Positions 7,518 through 16,132 of a stretch of 43,385 nucleotides of DNA are shown here, one piece after another (within the stretch, counting starts at the first letter, position 1; each line of letters opens with the position of its first letter). This DNA comes from Cohnella baijiui (GTDB taxonomy: Bacteria; Bacillota; Bacilli; Paenibacillales; Paenibacillaceae): contig NZ_JAJFOW010000050.1 of the NCBI RefSeq assembly GCF_020731285.1, forward strand, positions 1-43,385, written 5' to 3'. The notes under the pieces were generated by a model. That model did not search any database. It saw only the letters and a list, made by a program, of their open reading frames with translations, and had not been told where the DNA came from. The position numbers and the translations under genes are program-made.

Positions 7518-10500
7518 CCTGTAATTCCCCCTTGATCTTTGTCACTTCCTGATATTGTACCAGAAACTCCTCGACAAGCGCCAACATCGCATCGTCGTCC
7601 AGACGCTTGACGACGAGACGCACGACGGGCTGCGGCGAGAAGGAGACGATCTGCATACGCCCCTGGTATTTGGCCTCCAGCGCCTTCAGCTTCGGTTCTT
7701 CGATCTCTCCCCGGCGGCGCTCCTCGAACTTGAGCGTCACGTCGTCGCCCCGCTTCACGATCGACTCGATGCCGTAACGGCGGCCGAACACCTTGAGCCG
7801 CGCAACGGCGAGCAGATTCAGCACCGACTTCGGCGGATCGCCGAACCGGTCGGTCAGCTCGTCGAACAGATCGTTCACGTCATCCATCGACGCTGCGGCG
7901 GCGACCTTCTTGTAGATCTCGATCTTCTGAATGCTGTCGTAGATATAGTCCGGCGGCAAATACGCATCGACGCCGATGTCGAGCTGCGTATTGACCGGAG
8001 GCGGCGGCAGCGCTTTGCCCCCATGCCACTCCAGCTTGCGCGCTTGGATCTCCTCCGCCAGCATCTGCGAGTACAAGTCGAAGCCGACGGACGCGATGAA
8101 GCCGTGCTGCTCCGCGCCGAGCAGGTTGCCCGCCCCGCGGATCGACAAGTCGCGCATCGCGATCTTGAAGCCCGATCCGAGCTCGGTGAATTCCTTGATC
8201 GACTGGAGACGCTTCTCGGCCACTTCGTTCAGCACCTTGTCCCGCTGGTAGGTGAAGTAGGCGTACGCGATCCGGTTGGATCGCCCAACCCGGCCGCGCA
8301 GCTGGTACAGCTGGGACAGGCCCATTTTGTCCGCATCGTGCACGATGAGCGTGTTGACGTTCGGGATATCCACGCCCGTCTCGATGATGCTGGTGCTGAC
8401 CAGCACGTCGTATTCGCCGTCGAGGAAGTCGAGGATCGTGCGCTCGAGCTCCTGCTCGGACATTTGGCCGTGCGCGACGGCGATGCGGGCATCCGGCACC
8501 AGCGCCGTAATTTGCTCCGCCATCTGATAGATGCCCTGGACGCGGTTGAACAGGAAGTACACCTGGCCGTCCCGGGCCATCTCCCGCTCGATCGCCTCGC
8601 GCACGAGCGTCGGGCTGTACTCCACGACGTACGTCTGCACGGGGAACCGGTTCTCCGGCGGCGTCTCGATGACCGACAGATCCCGCACGCCGAGCATCGA
8701 CATGTGCAGCGTCCGCGGGATCGGCGTCGCGGTCAGCGTGAGGACGTCCACGTTCGTCTTGAGCCGCTTCAGCTTCTCCTTGTGGGACACGCCGAACCGC
8801 TGCTCCTCGTCGACGATGAGCAGGCCAAGGTCTTTGAAGACGACGTCCTGCGAGAGCAGGCGGTGCGTTCCGATCAGCACGTCCACGGTGCCGGCCTTCA
8901 CGCCTTTGATCGTCTCGTTCTGCTCCTTGCGGGAGCGGAACCGGCTCAGCACCTTGATATTGAACGGATAGCCCGAAAACCGCTCGCGGAACGTCTCGTA
9001 ATGCTGCTGCGCGAGAATCGTCGTCGGGACGAGGACGGCCACCTGCTTGCCCTCGATCGCCGCCTTGAACGCCGCGCGGATCGCCACTTCGGTCTTGCCG
9101 TAGCCGACGTCTCCGCATAACAGACGGTCCATCGGCCGCGGTTGTTGCATATCCACCTTGATCTCTTCGATCGCCCGCAGTTGGTCCGTGGTCTCGTCGT
9201 ACGGAAACATCGCCTCGAACTCCTGCTGGTAGGGCGTGTCGTCGCCGAAGCCGTGGCCAGAGGTCGCCTGCCGCTCGGCGTACAGCTTGATCAGGTCGTC
9301 CGCGATGTCCTTGACCGACGAGCGCACCTTCGACTTGACCCGCGTCCAGTCGGCGCCGCCAAGCTTGTTGACCTTCGGGTCCTTCTCCTCGGAGCCGACG
9401 TATTTCTGGATCAGGTCGAACTGCTCGACCGGCACCGACAAACGGTCCCCACCGGCATAGATGATATGCAAATAGTCCTTATGAATGCCGCCCACTTCGA
9501 GCGTCCCGATACCGAGATATTTGCCGATCCCGTGGTTCTGGTGAACGACGTAATCGCCGACCTTCAGCTCGGTATAGCTCTTGATGCGTTCGGCGTTGTC
9601 CATCCGGCGGTCGACGCGGCGCGCCTTGCGCTGCTTCTGGGTGAACATCTCGCCTTCGGTGATGACGACGAGCTTGATCGAAGGCAGCTCGAAGCCGCTC
9701 TGCAGATTGCCGAGCTCGATTTCCGGCGTCTCGATATGGTAGTCGTCGAGCACCCGGCGCATCCGTTCCGCGCGCTCGGCATTGCCCGCGAGCATGACGA
9801 TGTGCGCGCCGCCCTTGCGCCAGCGCTCCATCTCGGCCTTCAGCACGTTCATCTGGCCGTGGAAATTCTGCATCGCGCGGCAGACGAAGTTCACGATATT
9901 TTGCGGCTGCGTATGCGGAATCTGGCGGACGAAGAGCGACATGTATACCGTCTGAAACGCTTTCGGATACAGCGCCTGCTCCGCCGGCACGGCCAGCACG
10001 AAGCCTGGAAGCGACTTGCCCTGCTGCAGCAGGTGCGTCGTCCATTCGGTCTCGTCCCGCTCCAGCTGCCGGGCCGTCTCTCCGAGCCGGTTCGGCTCGT
10101 CCATGAGCAGCACCGTGTCGCGCGGAATATAGTCGAGCAGCGTCTGTCTCTCGGGATAGAGCAAAGAGATATATTTGTAGATTTCGGAGAAATAAACATT
10201 TTGCCGCAAAAAGTCGATTTCCCGGGTAATTTCGGTGCGCAGCCGCTCCTTGGCCTGCCGGTCCGTCATCTTGGCCAACTGCGCTTCGAGCAGGTCGAAG
10301 GCATGCTGCGCGGCATTGCCGAATCTGCGCTCGTCTGCGATGATCTCCCGGCACGGCCGCACGAGGTACGACTCCAGCTTGTCGACGGAGCGTTGGTCCG
10401 TCGGATCGAACGTGCGGATCGAGTCGATCTCGTCGTCGAACCACTCGACCCGCACCGCCGTAGGCGACGTCAACGGGAAAAAGTCGGCGATGCCCCCGCG

Positions 10501-11028
10501 CACGCTGAGGTGGCCCTTCTGCTCGACGCGGTCGACCCGTTCATAGCCGAGTCCGATCATGCGGCGGAGAAAATCGTCCATCGAAAGCGTGTCGCCTACG
10601 CGAAGCGTCACAAGGGCGCTCGCCATCGTCTCGTGGTCCGGCTGGAATCGGCGAATGCCGGAGAACGGCACGACAACGACCCCGCGGAAGCCTTCCGCGA
10701 GTTGGAGCAGGACGTCCATCCGGCGCGCCGACGTCTCGGGACTCGAGATCGCCGTCTCGGCCGCGATCAGCTCGTTGGCCGGGTACAGCAGCACCTCTTC
10801 GGCAGAGAGGCACTCCTGCAGGTCCTCCGCCATTTTTTGCGCCGCGAACATATTATGGGTGACGACGAGTATCGGACGATGGAGCTCCCGATACATCGAC
10901 GCGATCATCACTTGTCGGGCCGAACCGGACAGCCCCGCGACCAGCTGCTCCCGCATGTTGCCTTTCACGCCGGCCAAGACGGACAGGAAGTCGGGATCGG
11001 TGGCAAACGTATTCATCAACGGCTTCAT
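7504..11028 (-). CDS. mfd: Transcription-repair coupling factor
   Basis: The product has 1174 residues, the full family length. The N-terminal UvrB-like region is followed by the CarD-like RNA-polymerase-interaction domain (GDYVVHQNHGIGKYLGI). The superfamily-2 translocase has Walker A GDVGYGKTE near residue 640 and the DEEQ box (DEEQRFGVSHKEK) near 738; motif QLRGRVGRS and a C-terminal TRCF domain follow. Mfd removes RNA polymerase stalled at DNA damage and recruits UvrA. The ATG at 11028 follows AAGGGGAAACGCG. It lies in the Bacillus order pth-fin-mfd and overlaps the foldase gene downstream. Confidence 0.98.
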   Translation of the reverse strand: MKPLMNTFATDPDFLSVLAGVKGNMREQLVAGLSGSARQVMIASMYRELHRPILVVTHNMFAAQKMAEDLQECLSAEEVLLYPANELIAAETAISSPETSARRMDVLLQLAEGFRGVVVVPFSGIRRFQPDHETMASALVTLRVGDTLSMDDFLRRMIGLGYERVDRVEQKGHLSVRGGIADFFPLTSPTAVRVEWFDDEIDSIRTFDPTDQRSVDKLESYLVRPCREIIADERRFGNAAQHAFDLLEAQLAKMTDRQAKERLRTEITREIDFLRQNVYFSEIYKYISLLYPERQTLLDYIPRDTVLLMDEPNRLGETARQLERDETEWTTHLLQQGKSLPGFVLAVPAEQALYPKAFQTVYMSLFVRQIPHTQPQNIVNFVCRAMQNFHGQMNVLKAEMERWRKGGAHIVMLAGNAERAERMRRVLDDYHIETPEIELGNLQSGFELPSIKLVVITEGEMFTQKQRKARRVDRRMDNAERIKSYTELKVGDYVVHQNHGIGKYLGIGTLEVGGIHKDYLHIIYAGGDRLSVPVEQFDLIQKYVGSEEKDPKVNKLGGADWTRVKSKVRSSVKDIADDLIKLYAERQATSGHGFGDDTPYQQEFEAMFPYDETTDQLRAIEEIKVDMQQPRPMDRLLCGDVGYGKTEVAIRAAFKAAIEGKQVAVLVPTTILAQQHYETFRERFSGYPFNIKVLSRFRSRKEQNETIKGVKAGTVDVLIGTHRLLSQDVVFKDLGLLIVDEEQRFGVSHKEKLKRLKTNVDVLTLTATPIPRTLHMSMLGVRDLSVIETPPENRFPVQTYVVEYSPTLVREAIEREMARDGQVYFLFNRVQGIYQMAEQITALVPDARIAVAHGQMSEQELERTILDFLDGEYDVLVSTSIIETGVDIPNVNTLIVHDADKMGLSQLYQLRGRVGRSNRIAYAYFTYQRDKVLNEVAEKRLQSIKEFTELGSGFKIAMRDLSIRGAGNLLGAEQHGFIASVGFDLYSQMLAEEIQARKLEWHGGKALPPPPVNTQLDIGVDAYLPPDYIYDSIQKIEIYKKVAAAASMDDVNDLFDELTDRFGDPPKSVLNLLAVARLKVFGRRYGIESIVKRGDDVTLKFEERRRGEIEEPKLKALEAKYQGRMQIVSFSPQPVVRLVVKRLDDDAMLALVEEFLVQYQEVTKIKGELQDVAP

Positions 11029-11164
11029 CGCGTTTCCCCTTATCGGTCGATTCTAATCTAGGCGTTCGCTTCCCCGGAGATTCGGCGCGACCAGCGGCGG
11101 GCGCCGCCTTGCGAGGGCATGCCTCTTCGACGGACCCGGGCGAGGCATCCGGTCCGAATCATTC

Positions 11165-11197
11165 AAAAAGAAGCCTCGGCAGCAAGCCAAGGCCTCT
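11165..11197 (-). terminator. Terminator between fin and mfd
   Basis: A GCC-T-GGC type stem of 8 pairs is followed on the minus strand by TTCTTTTTG, 24-55 nt after the fin stop. The rest of the 192-nt gap before mfd (11029-11164) shows no other structure. Confidence 0.65.
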
Positions 11198-11220
11198 CCA
11201 TTGTCCCGGGTCGCGGAACG

Positions 11221-11451
11221 CTATTGAAGCGGATTGGTCAAGAGTGCCAGTTCCGGATGTTGCTCCAGCGTCTGGCTGCAGTAATCGCAAATGACTTGGA
11301 CCGTTACGTCCCCGTTGGAATTATACGCTATTATACGCTTTCGCTCCTCGGGGGTCAAGAAATGCAGGCCCAAACGATACTCCGAAACCTGGCCGCTCTC
11401 GAAGCTGCCAAGCGGCATCTGACAATGTCGGCAAACGTAGTTTACAGCCAT
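11221..11451 (-). CDS. fin: Anti-sigma-F factor Fin
   Basis: The 76-residue product has two CxxC zinc pairs (C7/C10 and C55/C58) and the Fin sequence pattern (YVCRHCQMPLGSFES, LTPEERKRII, ICDYCSQTLEQHPE). In B. subtilis, Fin (YabK) antagonises sigma-F in the forespore and promotes the change to sigma-G. AGGAGG lies 7 nt before the ATG. A CATACTA element resembling a forespore-sigma -10 lies at 11505-11499, although its -35 is poor. Position between pth and mfd is as in Bacillus. Confidence 0.95.
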   Translation of the reverse strand: MAVNYVCRHCQMPLGSFESGQVSEYRLGLHFLTPEERKRIIAYNSNGDVTVQVICDYCSQTLEQHPELALLTNPLQ

Positions 11452-11498
11452 TTGTATGCCTCCTAATGGCGGGTTATGCGGCGCTGCCGCGATTCCTC

Positions 11499-11505
11499 TA
11501 GTATG
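11499..11505 (-). promoter_or_regulatory. Possible forespore-sigma -10 element upstream of fin
   Basis: CATACTA on the minus strand, about 50 nt before the fin start, matches the sigma-F/G -10 pattern. No good -35 is seen 17-18 nt upstream. fin is sigma-F controlled in B. subtilis. Confidence 0.35.
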
Positions 11506-11542
11506 CCCGCCAAAAGGTGGTTTTAAGCGCAGGAGCTGCCTG

Positions 11543-12106
11543 TTACTTGCCGTTAAACTTCGCCATCGTCATGTCGAACGGATGTGCGAGCGCGTGCTCG
11601 ATCGCGTCGCAGGCGTCCTCGATCATCTGGCGCAGCGCCGCCTGCTCGCTCTTGGCGAACGGCGCCAGCACGTAGTCGACGACCTGCATCCCGTTCGTCG
11701 GCCTGGAGATGCCCATGCGCACCCGGTTGAACGATTGCGTGCCCGTGTGCTGGATGATCGACTTGATGCCGTTGTGCCCGCCGGCGCTCCCTTGGTACCG
11801 CAGCCGGATCTTGCCCGTTTCCGTGTCCAGATCGTCATATACGACAATGCCGTCCGTGAGATCGGCTTTGTAAAAATCCATGAACGACCGGACCGACTCG
11901 CCCGACAGGTTCATATACGTCATCGGCTTCAGCAGCGCCACCTTTGTCCCCTGGACGCGCGCTTCGCCGTATAGCGCCTTGCATTTGCTCTGGTTCACCT
12001 GCGTATTCCACCGCCGGGCCAGCTCGTCCACGACCATGAAGCCCGCATTGTGCCGGGTCGCCTCATAAGCGGGTCCGGGGTTGCCTAATCCTACGATCCA
12101 TCGCAT
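11543..12106 (-). CDS. pth: Peptidyl-tRNA hydrolase
   Basis: The 187-residue product has all family marks: VGLGNPGPAYEATRHNAGF with the catalytic His, KPMTYMNLSGESV, DDLDTETGKIRLR and GGHNGIKSIIQ. It releases tRNA from peptidyl-tRNA that drops off the ribosome. An upstream TTG (12124) is possible, but the ATG at 12106 has GGAGGT 11 nt before it and begins right at the conserved MRWIVGLGN. In Bacillus it follows ctc directly; here about 6 kb of other genes lie between. Confidence 0.97.
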   Translation of the reverse strand: MRWIVGLGNPGPAYEATRHNAGFMVVDELARRWNTQVNQSKCKALYGEARVQGTKVALLKPMTYMNLSGESVRSFMDFYKADLTDGIVVYDDLDTETGKIRLRYQGSAGGHNGIKSIIQHTGTQSFNRVRMGISRPTNGMQVVDYVLAPFAKSEQAALRQMIEDACDAIEHALAHPFDMTMAKFNGK

Positions 12107-12252
12107 CGCTCGTTTTACCTCCAAGTCCTCGCTGCCTGGACGGAGAGCGGCCGCAGCGTCCTCCGCGCAAAAAATTATTGCTTGCTCCCTGCAACGATTT
12201 GAAATGCTGATGTGTCTTCTCTTATGCCAGCGCTTAAAGGGAAGAGGGGTGA

Positions 12253-12459
12253 ATGGGAATGTACATGAACGGCCAAACCATCTACGACGACCGCCACTTC
12301 GAAGATCACATCACCGCCGACGTGCCGGTGCAGATCTACCAAGGGCAGTCGCACAGCGACATCGGGTTCATCGAATATTATGGCAAAGAATTCGTCCAGG
12401 TCAACAACATTTTGTACAATCGCAAGCAGTTCACATTCGTCTCCAGACCCGGTTACTAA
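12253..12459 (+). CDS. Small hypothetical protein, 68 residues
   Basis: It is one of few plus-strand genes here. The product is hydrophilic and aromatic-rich (MYMNGQTIYDDRHFEDHITADVPVQIYQGQ... FVQVNNILYNRKQFTFVSRPGY), with no signal peptide or membrane segment. GAGGGG precedes it; spacing favours the third codon (ATG at 12259) as the true start. Codon composition is protein-like. I recognise no domain. It is divergent from pth and followed by a dispersed repeat. The spore-former context suggests but does not show a sporulation role. Confidence 0.7.
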   Translation: MGMYMNGQTIYDDRHFEDHITADVPVQIYQGQSHSDIGFIEYYGKEFVQVNNILYNRKQFTFVSRPGY

Positions 12460-12468
12460 ATCAAAGCG

Positions 12469-12569
12469 AGCCAAGTAAAAACGGTTTGTCGTCTTTCCGA
12501 AAGAAGGCGGCACGTTTTATCGAAGGTCATGCGGCAAGGGCTAGGCATCCGGACCTTGCATGCTGCAAG
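12469..12569. repeat. Dispersed ~100-bp repeat, copy A
   Basis: This segment aligns with 27732-27830. It shares GCCAAGTAAAAACGG, then CGTCTT-CC, GACACG/GGCACG, TTTTATCG-AGGTCAT and CATGCTG-AAG in the same order, with a few indels. Both copies are intergenic and flank no shared gene. Confidence 0.65.
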
Positions 12570-12613
12570 TCGGGTAAAGACGCTCCCGCGCCCCTGGAGA
12601 GGGCCGAAGCGCA

Positions 12614-12652
12614 AGAAGAACCGTCAGGGCCGGGAACCCAGGCGGTTCTTCT
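12614..12652 (-). terminator. Hairpin after the DUF6220-like gene, possibly bidirectional
   Basis: A 10-bp perfect stem AGAAGAACCG / CGGTTCTTCT lies 18 nt past the stop at 12670. The T tract is short in both directions, so terminator strength is uncertain. Confidence 0.55.
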
Positions 12653-12669
12653 GTTTATAAGGCGATCTT

Positions 12670-13098
12670 TTACGCTCCTTGCGCCTTGTTCGCATCGGCG
12701 TCGGTCAGACGGGGCACGAGCCAGCCTTTGGATCGATTCGCCGTATGCATCGACGCCCAGAACAGCAGGAGCGCCACGACCGTATGAAACGCCGCCAGCG
12801 GGCCGATGTCCGCGAACACCCGCACGGACATATGCTGGAACGAGATGAGCAGGAACATCGCGAGCGGCAGCCAGCGCAAAAGCCCGCGGATGCGGCCTCC
12901 GAACGAGAGCAAAAACATGATCGCCGGTGCAAACTCGAAATAATTGACGAAGGTGCTGTGCAACTCCCAGTTCGCGGAGCCCGCGAACGTCCCGAGCCCC
13001 GCCAGAAACACTTGAATGACGATGCAGACAAAGGTGACGACGGCCAGAAAGGCATACAACACCCGTACGTAACGGTTTCCCCCTGTGCTAGCTTTCAC
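12670..13098 (-). CDS. Small integral membrane protein, DUF6220-like
   Basis: The product has about 142 residues and four hydrophobic helices (FLAVVTFVCIVIQVFLAGLG, EFAPAIMFLLSF, LPLAMFLLISFQH, FHTVVALLLFWASM). The pattern of a helix ending in FLAGLG, a W-x-x-H and a final helix resembles the DUF6220 family, whose function is unknown. The start may be ATG 13107 or GTG 13098; the GTG has the better distance from AAAAGG. It lies just downstream of a two-component system but separated from it by 45 nt, so it may be read through. Confidence 0.65.
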   Translation of the reverse strand: MKASTGGNRYVRVLYAFLAVVTFVCIVIQVFLAGLGTFAGSANWELHSTFVNYFEFAPAIMFLLSFGGRIRGLLRWLPLAMFLLISFQHMSVRVFADIGPLAAFHTVVALLLFWASMHTANRSKGWLVPRLTDADANKAQGA

Positions 13099-13143
13099 GT
13101 TCCCCATCCTTTTACACGCTCCCTTAGCTTCGATTAGATGGCA

Positions 13144-13875
13144 CTATAGATTAAAACGGTAACCGACGCCCCAGATCGTCTCGATCTGCTGCGGCTTGGA
13201 CGGATCGCGCTCGATTTTCTCCCGCAGGCGGCTGACGTGGACGGTTAGCGTCGCGAGATCGCCGTAAGAATCGAGTCCCCAAACCCGCTCGAACAGCTCT
13301 TCCTTGCGAAAGACGCGGTTCGGATGCGAGGCCATATACAGCAGCAGATCGAACTCTTTGGTCGTGAGCGGCGTCTCCTTGCCGGCCACGAACACCTGGC
13401 GCGAACGCTTGTCGATGATGAGATTCGGCATTTGGATCCGGGCGGACGCGTTGCCGGCTTCGGCGTCCGCAGCGGCGCCGCTCTGGGTCAGCCGCTCGTA
13501 CCGGGCGAGGTGTGCCTTCACGCGGGCGACGAGCTCTCCGACGCCAAAGGGCTTGATCAGATAGTCGTCGGCGCCGAGCCCGAAGCCGCGGATCTTGTCG
13601 ATCTCTTCTTTTTTGGCGGAAACCATCAAGATCGGGATCTCCTTGACCTCGCGGACTTGCCGGCAAATCTCGTAGCCGTCGAGACCCGGCAGCATCAGAT
13701 CGAGCAGCAAGAGGTCGAACGGTTCCCCGATTGCCCGGCGCAGCCCCTCGTCGCCGTTGGCAGCCACCTCCACCTGAAAGCCGCCCGCTTCGAGAAAGTC
13801 CTTCTGCACCTCCGAGATGACGGGGTCGTCCTCAATAATCAAGATGCGTTTAGCCGTTTCGCCCGTCCCGCTCAT
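13144..13875 (-). CDS. OmpR/PhoB-family response regulator
   Basis: The 243-residue product has a receiver domain with acidic pocket D16/D17, phospho-acceptor D59 (LLLLDLMLPGLDGYE), and K108 (LIKPF). A winged-helix effector follows at about 150-243 (LTTKEFDLLLYMASHPNRVF, LTVHVSRLREKIE, IWGVGYRF). AGGAGGAGAGGGGC precedes its ATG. It overlaps the 3' end of the kinase gene by 26 nt, so the pair is translationally coupled with the kinase first. The target genes are unknown; a three-box TTTAG motif before the kinase gene may be its own site. Confidence 0.93.
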   Translation of the reverse strand: MSGTGETAKRILIIEDDPVISEVQKDFLEAGGFQVEVAANGDEGLRRAIGEPFDLLLLDLMLPGLDGYEICRQVREVKEIPILMVSAKKEEIDKIRGFGLGADDYLIKPFGVGELVARVKAHLARYERLTQSGAAADAEAGNASARIQMPNLIIDKRSRQVFVAGKETPLTTKEFDLLLYMASHPNRVFRKEELFERVWGLDSYGDLATLTVHVSRLREKIERDPSKPQQIETIWGVGYRFNL

Positions 13876-15424
13876 GCCCCTCTCCTCCTTCGTCCGCTTG
13901 GTCCGTCCCGTCGCCGGGCTCCTCCGCTTCCTCCTTCGGCACGGCTCGCGTCAGCGTGAACCCGATCGTCGTCCCGACGCCCGGCTCGCTCTCCGCCCAG
14001 ACGGTCCCGCCGTGCGCCTCGACCAGCTGCCGCACGATCGACAGGCCTAGTCCGCTGCCTCCCGCCGCCGCGTTTCGCGACGGATCGGCCCGATAGAACC
14101 GCTCGAAGACGAGGGGCAGCGCCTCCGGCGCGATGCCGCGGCCGTTGTCCCTGATTCGGACGGAGACCTCCGATTCGGCGGGGCCGGGCCGCAGCGAGAT
14201 CGACAGCTCGCGCTCGTCCTTGTCCATGAACTTCAAGCTGTTGTTCGCGATGTTCGCGATGACCCGTCCGAGCTTCTCTCGATCGGCCGTGACGGGCTCG
14301 GGTCGGCCTTCGTCAGGCACGTCCAGCGAAATCCGGACGCCCTGGAACAGCGGGTCGTGCTTCATCTCGTCGGCGATCTGCCGCAGGTAGCCGGCAAGAT
14401 CGATCGTCTCGAAGCGGAACGGCTCCCGCTTCAAATCGAGCTTGGAAAAGAGGAACAGCTCGTCGATCATTCGGTCCATGTCGTTCGTCTTGCTGGCGAT
14501 CATGTCGATGTACTTCATCCGTTTGTCCGGCGTGTCCGCGATGCCGCTCCGCAGCCCTTCCGCGCAGCCCGCGATCGCCGCGATCGGCGTCTTCAGGTCG
14601 TGCGAGATGTTCGAGAGCAGTTCCTTGCGATTGTCCTCGTACTGGAGCTGCAGCGCGATGGACTCCTTCAGGCGCAGCCGCATCTCCTCGAACGCGGCCC
14701 CCACCTCGCCGATTTCGTCCTTGCGGCGGACGAGCGCGGCTTCGCCCAAATCGCCGTCCTTGATCCGCTCGGCGGCGCGCTTGAGCGCCTGAAGCGGACG
14801 GATGATGCTGCGGGAGACGAAATAAGTGAGCAGTCCGTTGGTCAGCACGATGCCGAGGATCAGCGCGATCGGGATCAGCGGGAAGCCGGTCTGAAACCAA
14901 TTGTGGCGCTCGCTCGTGTTTTTCAGCATATATACGGTGTCCTCCGCGACGGTCTTTCGGTCCACCTCGTAGCTGGCGTCGCCAAGCTTCAAGTAGCCGG
15001 AGTGCCACGGATTGCCGCCCCCTCCCCAGTCGCTCCGGTGCGCCGTCTCATACGCGTCCAGCCGTCCGAGCAGCGCCTCGTCGCCGCCAGCCGCCCGGGC
15101 GGAAGGGACGAGCCCTTCGGACAGGTGCAGCAGGCGCCCGTTCCGCGCCACCGCCATCCCCATGCCCATCTCCGCCAGCCGTTCGTCCGTCGCATGCAGG
15201 AACGTCTCGTCCGACAGCAGCCCCGGCTCCCGGCCGACGGCGAAGAGAAAGCCTTCGGACCATTCGCCCGTGACCAGCTCCTTCTGATTAGGCGCCGCCG
15301 GCTTCGCCTGGTCCGATCCCCGGCCGGCCGCCGAAAACACAGCGATCGCGGTTATCGCCACCAGGACGACCGGCACGACGATCATCGCGATATAGGAGAG
15401 GATCAATTTTTTGCGGATCGACAC
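13850..15424 (-). CDS. Membrane sensor histidine kinase
   Basis: The 524-residue product has TM helices at about 8-32 and 181-205 enclosing an extracellular sensor of about 145 residues that I cannot classify. HAMP (206-258), HisKA with H275 (SHDLKTP) and HATPase_c follow: N box NIANNSLKF (391-399), G1 DNGRGI (426-431), F box, G2 GGSGLGLS (455-462). A charged tail follows. It autophosphorylates and passes phosphate to the overlapping response regulator. The start is GTG at 15424 behind AAAGGAG. The signal is not evident. Confidence 0.93.
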   Translation of the reverse strand: MSIRKKLILSYIAMIVVPVVLVAITAIAVFSAAGRGSDQAKPAAPNQKELVTGEWSEGFLFAVGREPGLLSDETFLHATDERLAEMGMGMAVARNGRLLHLSEGLVPSARAAGGDEALLGRLDAYETAHRSDWGGGGNPWHSGYLKLGDASYEVDRKTVAEDTVYMLKNTSERHNWFQTGFPLIPIALILGIVLTNGLLTYFVSRSIIRPLQALKRAAERIKDGDLGEAALVRRKDEIGEVGAAFEEMRLRLKESIALQLQYEDNRKELLSNISHDLKTPIAAIAGCAEGLRSGIADTPDKRMKYIDMIASKTNDMDRMIDELFLFSKLDLKREPFRFETIDLAGYLRQIADEMKHDPLFQGVRISLDVPDEGRPEPVTADREKLGRVIANIANNSLKFMDKDERELSISLRPGPAESEVSVRIRDNGRGIAPEALPLVFERFYRADPSRNAAAGGSGLGLSIVRQLVEAHGGTVWAESEPGVGTTIGFTLTRAVPKEEAEEPGDGTDQADEGGEGHERDGRNG

Positions 15425-15462
15425 GATGCGTTCATCTCCTTTATACGGTTGCTTATGGCATT

Positions 15463-15506
15463 ATCATACCAAGCAAGCCTAAATCCCGGCTAAATCCAAA
15501 TCTAAA
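15463..15506 (-). promoter_or_regulatory. Kinase/regulator promoter with three TTTAG boxes
   Basis: On the minus strand TTTAG occurs at 15506-15502, 15494-15490 and 15483-15479, spaced 12 and 11 nt. An extended -10 (TGG-TATGAT, TATGAT at 15468-15463) follows and the -35 is poor. Direct repeats at one helical turn upstream of a weak promoter are the usual binding layout of PhoB/OmpR-type regulators. Confidence 0.5.
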
Positions 15507-15518
15507 TAAAGTATAAAC

Positions 15519-15557
15519 AAAAAAGACGGACCGCCGGGTTACCGCCGGGTCCGTCTT
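15519..15557 (-). terminator. Terminator of the regulator-DSD-RidA operon
   Basis: A 10-bp stem AAGACGGACC / GGTCCGTCTT (15523-15532 with 15548-15557) is followed by a T run on the minus strand. It lies about 40 nt past the RidA-like stop and just before the kinase promoter region. Confidence 0.88.
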
Positions 15558-15597
15558 AGCAGGATGTTGCAATCGATTCGGTTGGAGGAAAGGAAGC

Positions 15598-16062
15598 TTA
15601 ATCGCGAATCTCCGCGATGAGCTCGATCTCGACCGGCGTATGGAAGGGCAGCTCGCTCGTCCCAATCGCCGAACGGGCATGGCGTCCCGCGTCGCCGAAG
15701 ATTTCGACGAGCAGATCCGAAGCGCCGTTGATGACGAACGGCTGGTCGCCGAAGCCGGGCGCGCTGTTCACGAAGCCGAGCACCTTCACGATCTTCACGA
15801 CCCGGTCGAGATCGCCCAGATAACCCTTCATGACCGCCAGGCAGTTGATGATCGTCTGGCGCGCCGCTTCCTGGCCTTGCTCGATCGTCAGATCGATGCC
15901 GAGCTTGCCTTCGTACAGCAGGTTCCCGTCGACTCGGCAATCTTGGCCGGATAGATAGAGAAGATTGCCCGTCCGGCTGCACGGAATATAGGTGAACTTG
16001 GGCTCCGGCGGCGGGGGCAGGACGATGCCGAGCGTTTGCAGACGTTGTTCGATCTTGGACAT
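15598..16062 (-). CDS. RidA/YjgF-family enamine deaminase-like protein
   Basis: The 154-residue product shows the YjgF/YER057c/UK114 fold signature (LLYLSGQDCRVDG, AARQTIINCLAVMKGYLGDLDRVVKIVKVLGFV, LPFHTPVEIELIAEI). It differs clearly from the canonical RidA at 21878-22276, with a longer N-terminus (about 20 residues) and a different active-site loop. Canonical RidA hydrolyses reactive enamines and imines made by PLP enzymes. Here it lies 70 nt after a PLP-dependent D-amino-acid enzyme, which suggests that it handles that product; this is inference. A good ribosome site (GGAGG) precedes the ATG. Confidence 0.85.
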   Translation of the reverse strand: MSKIEQRLQTLGIVLPPPPEPKFTYIPCSRTGNLLYLSGQDCRVDGNLLYEGKLGIDLTIEQGQEAARQTIINCLAVMKGYLGDLDRVVKIVKVLGFVNSAPGFGDQPFVINGASDLLVEIFGDAGRHARSAIGTSELPFHTPVEIELIAEIRD

Positions 16063-16132
16063 GAGATAACCTCCGATACGAGTGGAATGTAGGAAAATCG
16101 ATGCGAGATCAGAAACGGAGCCGGAGCGGCCG

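Noticed and set aside
7555..9120. A 521-residue plus-strand protein opposite mfd, and a 639-residue one at 9142-11061
   Set aside because: Antisense shadows of a GC-rich gene: high Arg/His/Asp content and no recognisable motif, while mfd on the other strand is complete.
12175..12513. A 112-residue minus-strand protein opposite the small gene at 12253
   Set aside because: The plus strand has the ribosome site and the more protein-like sequence; no promoter or ribosome site supports the minus frame.
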